Assembly: GCA_947683425.1 (NCBI GenBank)
Contig: CANTUQ010000081.1
Location: forward strand, 9,978,501-10,042,500
Direction of reading: 5' to 3'
DNA length: 64,000 bases
DNA from: Excoecaria cochinchinensis
Taxonomy: Eukaryota; Streptophyta; Magnoliopsida; Malpighiales; Euphorbiaceae
A model generated the notes under the pieces. The model made no database searches. It saw only the letters and a program-made list of their open reading frames with translations, and was not told the origin of the DNA. Position numbers and translations under genes: made by a program. This document shows positions 33,409 through 43,723 of this stretch, in pieces (the stretch's first letter is position 1; every line of letters starts with the position of its first letter).

Positions 33409-34540
33409 TCTTTAATTGTGCATGCGGGGACCAAAGTCCTCATAATTAATAAATTCCCCGGTTTTATGTATGTTTGCACTTTTAAATGGGAGTTGTATTC
33501 TGCTCCTGGTATTATTGTAATTTACCTTTGATGTTATTTTTGATATGTTTATCCTATCGCGTTCAATGTGAATATTTGCGCCTTTTAATCAAACTGCATA
33601 ATGTGGAGAGAGAGCGAATTAATGACATTAAAATTTGATCATAAAATAATTAAGGTAGAAATAGATGAGAAATCCCGGACCCAGCTCTGGTCTTTGGGCT
33701 CAAGAGGTTAGAGGTCATCCTTCAAGAAACTTCTTGAGTCACGAGACTTTAGTGCTAATCCTAGGCTCTTTAGGGTGAGAAGTTCACCTTTCATGATCCC
33801 TATGGCTGGCCCAAAATGGATACCAAGCGCAGTCTTAGGCTCTCCGAGGCGAGAGAAACTTTCCCAATGTTCTATTGGGTGGCGACTCCATGAAACCTCC
33901 GTGTTGCTCAACATAGACGCACTTGTGATTCATCGCAAGCTGTCAACGGACCCGCAATTGCCCCGATCGCCCACTCTTTAATTGTGCATGCGGGGACCAA
34001 AGTCCTCATAATTAATAAATTCCCCGGTTTTATGTATGTTTGCACTTTTAAATGGGAGTTGTATTCTGCTCCTGGTATTATTGTAATTTACCTTTGATGT
34101 TATTTTTGATATGTTTATCCTATCGCGTTCAATGTGAATATTTGCGCCTTTTAATCAAACTGCATAATGTGGAGAGAGAGCGAATTAATGACATTAAAAT
34201 TTGATCATAAAATAATTAAGGTAGAAATAGATGAGAAATCCCGGACCCAGCTCTGGTCTTTGGGCTCAAGAGGTTAGAGGTCATCCTTCAAGAAACTTCT
34301 TGAGTCACGAGACTTTAGTGCTAATCCTAGGCTCTTTAGGGTGAGAAGTTCACCTTTCATGATCCCTATGGCTGGCCCAAAATGGATACCAAGCGCAGTC
34401 TTAGGCTCTCCGAGGCGAGAGAAACTTTCCCAATGTTCTATTGGGTGGCGACTCCATGAAACCTCCGTGTTGCTCAACATAGACGCACTTGTGATTCATC
34501 GCAAGCTGTCAACGGACCCGCAATTGCCCCGATCGCCCAC
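33409..34540 (+). repeat. 566-bp tandem duplication in 5' LTR
   Basis: 33409-33974 is repeated as 33975-34540 with no difference that I can see. The 3' LTR has a single copy ending at the same CGATCGCCCAC word. Identical 68-codon frames in each copy are by-products. Confidence 0.95.
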
Positions 34541-34589
34541 GTGCGGGCGGTCCGAAAGGGCGACGCTCGGGATCCGGCGCGCGTTACAG

Positions 34590-34607
34590 TGGCGACTCCG
34601 CTGGGGA
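34590..34607 (+). other. Primer binding site of Tat element
   Basis: TGGCGACTCCGCTGGGGA begins one base after the LTR end at 34588. It resembles the PBS of Ogre/Tat elements, which are reported to use tRNA-Arg; the exact tRNA was not checked. Confidence 0.85.
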
Positions 34608-35194
34608 CAATATGGTTCGAGATTTCAATTTGAAAATACCTCGTTTAACATTTATGGTTAAAATTTAATTCATAAATTCGCTTTATCTCAAAATTGCATA
34701 TCATCTCATTAGAGCTTTAGATTAAGTTAGTTTGGTCCCTTTTCAAGCCCCGGTGCGTTCCCGAAGCACGACCTCATTTTCACTCAATTTGGGGAAGTGT
34801 TAAGGATAATCACCAGCCCAAGCCACGTACCTCAATGGTATATCAAAATGATGACCCGATCGGTCGCTATGCTTGTGATGAGCTAGACCCGTCGGCAGGG
34901 ATCATGCTTGGGTAGCCTTAAAGTAACATCTCACTTGTCCAAAGCTCATGTAATGGCAATAGATACTTCCACTAGGTGAAATGTACCGTAATACTATGCT
35001 TGCTATATGGGCCATCATATATTAAACGAAATCAATTTAATTAAATGGTCTTCATCAAAGGCTTTCATGCCCAGGTGGGCCCATCTTAGTTAAGTTGAAT
35101 TGTTTAAATACATAATTGCCAAACACCCATACGTATGTACATTAGATAGGAGCTGTTATGCTACCGGTTTTTCACCGCGCACCATACGTGTCCA
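34608..35194 (+). other. Leader region of Tat element
   Basis: About 590 bp between PBS and the first long frame, without a recognisable domain. The first methionine of the long frame is at 35195, but a second at 35528, where acidic gag-like sequence starts, is an equally likely translation start. Confidence 0.6.
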
Positions 35195-37522
35195 TTGGGT
35201 TCCACGTTAATCCATGGATCAAGCCCACCTAGGAAAGAGACCGCATTACCACGTGTGTGGAGATATAAGGTTGGAAGGATCTATCTTCTTGCATGTGTTT
35301 GTCTATGTTGCATCAGCACGAGCATGCATTGCATTTTAATCATGCGTCATCTTAATAATTTTTACACTTCAGCCATCATAGATTCTCCTGGGTGGTCTAG
35401 AGGTCCCGACGGACGGTTAAGAAGGACGCCGCTTTTGGGGTTAACAGAGTTAGTGTTGGATCAGAGTTCAGAGTCAGTCTTAGAAGGAAGTGTGGGGTTT
35501 TCTTCCGAATCATCAACAGAAGTAAGCATGGCTAATCCATCAAATGAGTCTGATGCAACCCAGGCAATAATCACCGAGGAGGTAGGAAAGAGAATGGAGG
35601 AATTTGAAGCCCGAATGATTGCAATGATGGGCAATCTTGCCACCACCATAGCTGGGCAACAAGCTGCTGCTGCCCCTATCCGAGTACCAGTTGAACAAGA
35701 GGTTGTAAGAGAAGAACGTCCTGTTGCAATTAACCAACTAGTGGTTGACCCACCTGTTGTTGAGCAAAGAGTGCCTGCACCTATTGAGCGCAGAGAGGGC
35801 CCCAGGTCTGAAGCTGAATTTGGGGAAGATGAGCTAGAGGAGCATAAAGTAGCTAAAGAGAAGTCGCCAAAACTGGATGAGGCAATGTGGAGGAAAATGG
35901 AAGAAAGATTTGAGGCCATGGCAAGGATGATGACCGTGGGAAAAGGAATGAACCCGGAAGACCGAGAGCTGGATGGGGATGACCTGATTCCCCAGAATTT
36001 TAAGATGCCGGACATTCCCAAATTTGATGGCACCTCTGACCCTGCCGCACACATCAAGCAATACTCGCTGGTCATGAAGGGAACGACCTTAACAAGAAAG
36101 CAAAAGATAGAGTATTTCTGCTTGAGTCTCACAGGAGCTGCTATTGATTGGTACCATGGGCTTGAGAGGAGGTCCAAGGAGGATTGGGACTTGCTAACTG
36201 AAGAGTTCCTTAAGCAGTACGATTGCAGTACCCGGATGGAGGTCACTTTGAAAGATCTCGAGTTGCTACAACAGAAGGCTGGGGAGTCCTTCCACGAGTA
36301 CCTTACTCGGTGGAGAAACCGGGTTATGGAGATGAAACGCAAACCGGACACTTCTGATCAGATCAGGCTATTCATTCGAAATACCAGCCCTTACTTGAGA
36401 GATGGACTGAAAATGAAGGGACTCAAGGATTGGGAGTCCTTGAAGGACATTGCCATAGAAGCAGAAGGAGAATATCTAGCCAAGAGGGCAAATAGTGAGT
36501 CCTATGCCAGGAGGGGATACAGCAATGAGGGGACAGCCAAACCAGCAAGTTCAAGCATTGGTAACAGAGTTGGGAAGACTGGCGAGGTGTCTGCAATCGG
36601 CGTAAGTCAGAGGTATTTCTCCAACTTGGGTAAGCCTTTATCATGGGTGCTGAAGAGGCTAATAAAAGAAGGAAAACTGCGGCCCCTATCACCTAAGCCG
36701 GCCAAGACCCAAGGACAGCCAGGGCACAAAGAGAATGAATACTGCGCATTCCACCAACATACCAGCCATTTGACGGATGATTGTATAACGCTAAGGCATC
36801 GGGTCCAAGATCTAATTGACAACAAGCAGATCACCGATCCTGAGAAGAGAGAAAGCAAGAAGAAGTCCGGTTATAATACGGTGCCACCTCCAGTCTTTAT
36901 GATTGGATCGAGCCTATTAGAGTGGTACGTGATGCAAGATCTATATGGAAATGAGTATGTCGCTATTACTCGCCCTACAGTGAATGAAGAAGGGATTTCC
37001 GTGGCAGCAATAGACTGTTGGTCCACTAGTGAGAGTGGAGATGATGAAGATGAGAAAAATGGAGAGTTTACGGATCCGTGGGATTCAGAGGAAGAAGAAA
37101 GAGTAGAAGCAGTAACAAGAAGTGGGAGGGTCATTCCAGAAGTTGAGAAGCAGCAAGACCCAGCACAAGCAATCGCAGAGAAAGAGCCGGAAGAAAATTC
37201 AATAGTGAAGCAACTGAAAAAGACCACGGCTCAGATATCTATTTGGGATCTCTTGAGACAGTCTCCCTCTCACAGACAGAAGTTAGTTGAAGCATTGAGT
37301 GTATCAACTGTAGCAACTACAATCTCCCCATCTGAGCTGTTAGACCTTCTAAAGGGGGGATCTGGGGAGAAGTTGGTTTTTTCTGATGCAGATTTACCAG
37401 TTGAGGGTCGCAGCCACAACCGACCTTTGTACATCAAGGCACAGATCAATGGTAAACACACTGCTTGCGTCATGGTTGATGATGGGTCGTCGATAAATGT
37501 CTGTCCTTTAGTGGCGCTCTAG
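35195..37522 (+). pseudogene. Tat gag and N-terminal protease, ended by an in-frame TAG
   Basis: A 775-codon frame. Residues 1-111 have no recognised domain, and Met112 may be the true gag start. The retrotransposon gag domain covers about residues 269-400 (starting KMPDIPKFDG). A CHHC zinc knuckle of spacing C-x2-H-x4-H-x4-C lies at about 517-530. The protease active-site motif VDDGSS is near residue 761. The frame then stops at TAG 37520-37522 in the middle of the protease domain, and the same frame continues directly with conserved protease sequence. The stop therefore looks like a nonsense mutation and not a gag/pol boundary. Gag would coat the element RNA in cytoplasmic particles and protease would mature the polyprotein. 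Confidence 0.9.
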
Positions 37523-38913
37523 GCCTTCGGGTTGAATGAGAGTATGTTAAGCAAGTCCGACCTGACTATCATAGCCTATGATAACTCCAGGAGGCAAGCA
37601 TTGGGAACTTTCAAAGCTTTGGTAAAGACGGGGCCTATTGAGACAGAAACGGATTTTGTGGTTCTGCCGATCCCAGCAAACTTTTTCGCGCTACTTGGTA
37701 GACCGTGGTTTCACAAGTTAGGGGGAGTGCCATCCACATTACACCAGATAATTAAGATACCCCATGAAGGAGAGGTAGTGACCATTAAAGTGGCAAGAGA
37801 GAACCAAGTGTCTGCCTTGGAGATCTCTAATCAGCCATTCAGTGGCTTTCATGTATCAGTGATCGGAGAAGAGCAAAGCTTAGAAGGTAGCCCTCAAGTG
37901 GTGAATATGCTGAAAAAGATGCACTTCCTCCCAGGGGCTGGTTTGGGAAAAGAGTCACACGGACTGCAGAATGCTATCACTACACGTGGTCAGAAGGATC
38001 GAAAAGGGTTGGGCTATAAAGGAGAGTATGGTAAGAAGAAAGTATCAGAGAAGATCCCCCATATCTCAGAGAGCTTTGTGCCATCATCCTCGGTATGTGC
38101 TTACACCGGAGAAGAAGAGCCGCAGTGGGTAGATGGGAAGATTACCCCGGGATTTGAAATTTTTAACGATGTCTTTGATTGGGAGATCGGAGTTGTTAAA
38201 GCTGTAGAGAACTTTTGGGATGAGGAGATTATGACCCAATGCAGCATCTGGGACAGAGATGAGCCCGAAGAGATTGTAACTGATAAGCTGTTAGCCACCA
38301 GACTTAAGGGGAAGGAGAAGATAGTGGAGCTAGAGCCGAAGATTGAAGATCTCAAGATTTCACCAAATCAAGAAGCCAAAGCACAGTCAGCTGCAGCATC
38401 GGCGTCGACTGAAGTTGATAGTTATTTAGATTCTCTTTTTATACCAGAACTCTTTGAGGACAATGTTAATGTTTCTGATTATGTTAATGAGATGAACAAC
38501 TTTGCTTACTTGTGTGATGTTTCTGATGATTTCATTTCGCATGATCATAAGCATGATGCATTCATTTTTTATATTAATTCAACTGGCACAACTGCATTTA
38601 ATCTCGGAACTTTGGAAAATCCAAAGGAAATTTTGCTAGCATCAGACATAACTCCTGAAGAGAGAATAAAATTTGAGAGAATATTAAAAAAATATGAAAA
38701 AGTCTTTGCCTGGACCTATGAGGATATGCCGGGAATAGATCGAGATGTTGCCGAACATGACATCCCAACTTACCCAGAGTTTAAACCAGTCAAGCAAAAG
38801 CTTCGGAGGCTTAGGCCAGAATGGGCACAGAAAGTGAAAGAGGAGATCCATAAGCAGATTGAGGCTAAGTTCCTGATAGAGGTTCAATACCCAACATGGT
38901 TAGCTAATGTGGT
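37523..38913 (+). pseudogene. Tat protease C-terminus, G-patch and N-terminal reverse transcriptase
   Basis: Same frame as the preceding gag, with no shift. It opens with the rest of the protease (a LLGRPW motif about 60 residues on). A glycine-rich G-patch-like stretch (GAGLGK... GLGYKG) lies around residues 134-168 counted from 37532, then an acidic linker, then the start of reverse transcriptase (PVKQKLRRLRPE, then WLANVV). It is cut after codon position 38913 by a solo Tekay LTR with GTGGT duplications. The frame reads on into the inserted LTR and stops at 39014-39016, which adds about 34 meaningless residues. Confidence 0.88.
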
Positions 38914-40044
38914 TGTCACACCCCAAAATAGCCCTGGTCGGATTGTGCATGCTAAGTCGGGATCGGAAAGGTATTTCAGTAATTTGTGCATGAGAATTTG
39001 GATAATAAGGACTTAATGGTAATTAATTAATTAAGTGTGTTAAGAAGAGAAGTGTTAGTGTGTGTGCTTGTGGTGTATGGAAGTAGGATATGAGTGGTTT
39101 TGGAAATGATTGGGTGTGACTCAAGTATGGTGCTTTGATTTGGAAAGTTTGAGTGGATATTATGGTCCAATTGAGTGCTGCCAAGTGGACTGTTAGGTGG
39201 GCATTGAAAGAAGAAAAAGAAGAAAGGAAAGAGGAAGAGAGAGGGAACACAGATTGTATTCCCGTTCGTCCCCTCCTCTCACGCTCCTTCTTCCTCTTCT
39301 CTTCTCCTTTCTCTGCTTTTCCTTTCTTTCTCATTTGGCTTGGAGTTGTGTTTGGCTTGGATTGTTCTTTGTTTGAAGAGGTAAGTTGGTTTAAGGTTTT
39401 CTACGTGCTCTTGTTCTTCTTCTTCTTCATCTTCCTGGTTTTACTTCAGTTAGGGTTTGGCTAAGGTCTTTGTGGGTTTCTTGTTTGTGCAAGCCTTGGA
39501 TTGTAAGAAGAAGCAAAGTAAAGGCAAGGAAAGGATTGAGGACTGATCTTGAAGCTGATTTTGGATCGTCATTTCCAGGTTTGGGAGTGTTTTGAATGCA
39601 TACAATGTTTGGAAGCTTCTGTGTTCTTCAATTTCAGCATGTCTCTGCCCTATTCTCACTAGGCTTGTAAATGTGTTTGCATTATCTAATTTCTGGAATT
39701 TGTTATGTTTTGAAATGTGTATATGCATGATTATATGAGTAAATGTGTTAGTAATGCATGAATAGGATTAAATTGGAAGTACTGTGTTTGGGTTTTGAAC
39801 TTACTGTTATTTTGTTAGGGTTTATGTTCTTGAAGGAATTAAATGTGTCTATGCATGATTTTGGTTGATTTAATTGTTGAATTAAGTTGCAATTATCTTG
39901 TTTATGCTGTTTGGAAGATCGACTGAAAGGTAAGATGAATTTGGTGGTGTTTTGAATTAGTTTGAAAATGATTTTATAGAGTTTTTGAATTCTGGGTAGC
40001 TGGGAATGGGAAATCGCGTTTCTGTGGAATTTTCCATTTCCAGT

Positions 40045-40460
40045 GTGTCGTGACTTCCCTGAGAGAGAGACAAGTCACGAGACGTGACTCCCAGTCATGC
40101 CACGTGACTCTGTCTCCCAGTCACAACGCGTGACTTCTCGGCGGACTGGACGAAGTCGTGAGGCGTGACCCCCAGTCGCGAAGCGTGACTGCCTTGTGAG
40201 TGGCAAGTCACGTCTCGTGACTTAGAGTCACGTCCCGTGACTCTTGTGAGGAGGCGTGACTTAGAGTCACGTCCCGTGACTCTCTTGGAGACATGTCACG
40301 AGACGTGACATAGAGTCACGACCCGTGACTCTTGTGAGGAGCCAGGCGTGACATAGAGTCACGTCCCGTGACTCTCTTGTAGGTCACGAGGCGTGACACT
40401 AGGTCACGACTCGTGACCTTCCTTTGAGGCCAGTCACGAGTCGTGACATGGCTCGTGACC
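40045..40460. repeat. Palindrome array AGTCACGTCCCGTGACT
   Basis: About fifteen words of the form GTCACG-NN-CGTGAC (AGTCACGAGACGTGACT, AGTCACGTCCCGTGACTC, GTCACGACTCGTGACC). The outer arms are constant while the central two to four bases vary. Spacing is 16-30 bp. Confidence 0.88.
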
Positions 40461-41345
40461 GACCCCTCTTCAGCCCCATTTTCTGATTTCGCCCAGTTTT
40501 AACCAAAATGAATTTCCTATCTCTTCTATAGGGTGATGTACTACTGTATTACTCATGTCATACCTTTATGTGCTCTTGTATGACCTTGTATGACCTTTTC
40601 TGTTTTGATTTGTTCCCCGTGACTAGTTTATTATATAATGACTTTCAAATGCTTTTATGACTTTTTCCTCTACTGTGTGCTATCTTATCTGATTGGTTAG
40701 CCCATTTTAGTTGTGATTAGCATTATGTTATGCATATCCTTGATTGGATTCTTCTCTTATAATAATCTGCCATACTTAAGAGTATTTCGTATCATTCCAT
40801 GAGTTTTTATTCATTGGCATAATATGATTCCACATGTGTTCCTGACATGCTTTAGAATGATGAGTAGTGCGAAGATGTTATCAATTGAGTTATTGCATGC
40901 TCCAGTATATGACTTGTATGAAGTATGATTGGCATCCTACTATGCCAAACTTATTTGAATAATATGATTGATGTCGGAATACATTGTTATGCTTTAGCCT
41001 TTGAACTCAATGTGTTATGTTTAAATGTAATTTGGTTTATGCATGATTTATACTTAGTATCCTCACCTAAACGCATGTTTAGGATTATGTTTTGATAATT
41101 ATTGTATGGTAGTGCTTCTTTACCTGATTCTTGGCATGCTTTAGAATAGTGTTTAAATGTTAAAGTATATTGACTGTATTATGTTTTGCAATGGGAAATG
41201 TATGAGATATGACCAACTTTATGAGCATATTTATATGTCTATTGTACTCTGGTTTATGCATGATGTATATATATAATTATGCGTTGGGCGATTCGAAATG
41301 TGAATTGTTTTATGCATGACCTGCGAGAGTCAGTCTAGTGGATAG

Positions 41346-41590
41346 TTAGACATGCCTAATAGAGTCTTATGTAGCTGCAGCGCCCTTTGAACGTTTGGAC
41401 CCTGATCAGGTCCCCCGTCTGGTTCCTCGCGAACCCCCCATCAGTACGGATCCTCGTGATCCTTTTTAATGTATTTGGATCGGGTTAAGATCCCCCATCA
41501 ATAAAATGCTTTTGTGACAAAATAAATGGTTTTCGATTCGTACCCGTAAGGTACCCTTTGGCCGACTTGTACCCGTAAGGTACTAATCAG
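41346..41590 (+). other. Chain of conserved stem-loops in LTR
   Basis: TTAGACATGCCTAA (41346-41359), GCTGCAGC (41374-41381), GGACCCTGATCAGGTCC (41397-41413), GGTTCCTCGCGAACC (41421-41435), GGATCCTCGTGATCC (41448-41462; C to T gives a G-U pair), GGATC...GATCC (41477-41493) and two GTACCCGTAAGGTAC-type stems (about 41537-41585). Confidence 0.85.
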
Positions 41591-42449
41591 TACACTCGTT
41601 ATCCACTATTGTGAGTCAGCAGGTGCTTTATTGGTTTGTATTACTTTGAAATAGCTATCAAAATGTGATATCCGTTTGAGCATGATAAGGATTTCAGGAA
41701 TCAGTTTATATGTATATGAATGTGACTATGGGCTTCAGAATGTATGTCTGTATTATGTAAGCATGATTTTATATCTAACATGAATATCCGTACTTGTCAT
41801 GTGATTTGTTATAAGTTTCTGAATGCTTTGAAATGATTCGATTGATGTATTTAAGTATATGACTTAAGCATAGTTTTGTTATATATATTAGCATGTGAAC
41901 CGAAGCAGTTGTGATGGTAAGTATGTGATGATTACTGTATTTTCTGCATGTTGATGATATGAATGTAATGTTATGTGATTATGCTTTTAGTCTCCGCTAT
42001 CAGAGTGTTTTTGCATGATGCTTAATATATATTAGAGTTGCGCAGCGGTCTTGTGATGCTCTAAATGTTATCCTTTGGATATTTGACTAGTGTATGTGTT
42101 TGGCATGTCTAAGTATGTTAAATAGCTAGCACTCTCATCATGATGATTGGGTTGTCAGTTCCTGCATAGGTACTTAGTTATGTCAATTTGCATGTGTAAA
42201 GCTCTTGTGACTCCGTACGGTAAGATGTTATTATTTGATACCCTTGTAGGTTTATGCATGTGATATAGTATGTAGTTCTGCATGATGATACTTGTATCGT
42301 GTATTGTATTATGTCTGTTTTGGTCTATCCTGGACATGAGTTAATGGTTTGATTGTGAGTATTGAAACAAATGCCTTTTTTATGCAAGCCTGATTATTTA
42401 TATGTTATGAATATCCGCATTTGCCATTTGAATGTGTTTTGCCTTGGCG

Positions 42450-42540
42450 ACCATTGTGAATGGCCGTCCATACTCTTGTGTGTTCTCCCCACTAAGCGTT
42501 TATCGCTTAGCACGGATTTCCTTTCCGTGCAGGTGGCAGG
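42450..42540 (+). other. Conserved hairpin trio including CCCCACTAAGCG module
   Basis: GGCGACCATT...AATGGCCGTCC stem, then CTAAGCG TTTAT CGCTTAG, then CACGG ATTTCCTTT CCGTG, then CAGGTGGCAGG. Confidence 0.8.
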
Positions 42541-43002
42541 TTTGGTTCTGTTCGAGTTGCACTTCTGCAGGGTCGGCCATATAGGAGTTAGAAGTTCTGT
42601 ATTTTGTTCAGCTTCTGTATTTCAGCTTTTGTAATTCTGTAGTATTGTATATGTAATTAATTATGTTTTGATCTTGAGTTTTCTTTTGGGAATGTAATAG
42701 TTAGTATGTTTTTATGTTTAGTTATTCCTTTGTTTTATTATTTCGAGTATGCTTCCGTTGAATGGTTATATGTATACTTCTGTGTATGCTTTTGCTTAGT
42801 GCCTGCGTGTGCGTGAGTTATTGCATGTTCAGTCTGTGCCTCAGGTAAGGTAAGTTTTTAATTCACCCGTATTTCCGTATGTATGTTATGTATGAATGTG
42901 TGCTTCTGCATTGTGCATGTGTATATCTGTATGTGTGAGCGTCGTGTAGCGCGTCCGTCGGCGTCCTTCCAACGGGGACGGCGATGGGGGTGTTACAGTG
43001 GT

Positions 43003-43723
43003 TCCTGTAGCTAAGAAAGACGGTAAGGTTCGAGTATGCGTCGACTATTGAGACCTGAACAAAGCTTGCCCTAAAGATGATTTCCCACTGCCTCATATTG
43101 ATGTGCTAGTAGATAGTGCTGCTGCTTGTATGATGTATAGCTTTGTGGATGGGTACGCAGGGTATAATCAAATCCTTAATAAGATAGTGGACCGGATCAA
43201 GACAGCCTTTATCACCGAGTGGGGGACATATACCTACCGGGTTATGCCTTTTGGGTTGAAGAATGCAGGAGCAACCTATCAGAGGATGGCGACCAAGGTT
43301 CTCAATGACTTAATCCACAAAGAAGTGGAGGTGTACGTCGATGACATGATGATTAAGTCAGCTACCAGAGAAGGTCATTTTGAGGCTTTAGAAAAGTTCT
43401 TTCAAAGAATTAGCAAGTATGATTTGCGCCTCAATCCCAAGAAGTGCATTTTTGGAGTTACATCAGGAAAGTTGTTAGGACATGTAGTAAGCCAGAGGGG
43501 AATCGAGGTAGATCCCGATAAAGTCAAAGCCATAAGAGAGATGCCAGTGCCCCAGAAGGAGAAGGACGTCAGAAGTTTCCTAGGAAAGCTTCAGTACATC
43601 AGCCGATTTATTGCCAAGCTAGCTTCAGTATGTGAGCCTATTTTCAAGCTTCTTAGGAAGAATCAGCCGGTGATATGGAACAATGACTGTCAATTGGCCT
43701 TTGACACCATTAAGGAGTATTAG
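43003..43723 (+). pseudogene. Tat reverse transcriptase, central and C-terminal part, with two stop codons
   Basis: Continues the RT frame directly after the GTGGT duplication. An in-frame TGA at 43049-43051 stands where the family has Arg (between VDY and DLNKACP); CGA to TGA is the expected product of methylated-CpG decay. The catalytic YVDD box is at about 43334-43345, and the thumb and connection continue (VRSFLGKLQYI). A TAG at 43721-43723 ends the segment at a position where Leu is usual. RT copies the element RNA into DNA in the particle; this copy cannot be functional as it stands. Confidence 0.92.

Larger units (their letters stand above)
31546..34588 (+). repeat. 5' LTR of Tat element (3043 bp)
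   Basis: TGTAGACATCGGGTCCC to CGCGCGTTACA. It is 641 bp longer than the 3' LTR because of an 81-bp (32138-32299) and an exact-looking 566-bp (33409-34540) tandem duplication. It contains a GC-rich palindromic island at 31845-32005. Confidence 0.95.
38914..42997 (+). mobile_element. Solo LTR, Tekay-type, inside Tat reverse transcriptase (4084 bp)
   Basis: TGTCACACCCC to GGGGGTGTTACA with perfect GTGGT duplications at 38909-38913 and 42998-43002. Insertion plus duplication is 4089 bp, a multiple of three, so the host frame is kept on both sides. It contains a GAAGAG/GTAAGT donor and GCAAG acceptor about 113 nt apart (39381-39493), CCAGGTTTGGGA (39575), a palindrome array (40045-40460), the stem-loop chain (41346-41590) and the double hairpin (42487-42530). 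It is a different subfamily from 55282. Confidence 0.95.

Noticed and set aside
33708..34480. Two identical 68-codon frames suggesting a duplicated small gene
   Set aside because: They lie in the 566-bp LTR duplication and recur as a single copy in the 3' LTR; no evidence of translation.
35461..36351. 296-codon frame antisense to Tat gag, and other antisense frames to 46552
   Set aside because: Shadows of the gag-pol frame; no family resemblance or own regulatory context.
37520..37522. TAG as a programmed gag/pol readthrough site
   Set aside because: It lies inside the protease domain, well past the gag knuckle, and two more stops follow in RT; nonsense mutation is simpler.
38914..39016. 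Last 34 codons of the frame running from protease/RT into the solo LTR
   Set aside because: Chance extension into the inserted LTR after the GTGGT duplication, not part of RT.
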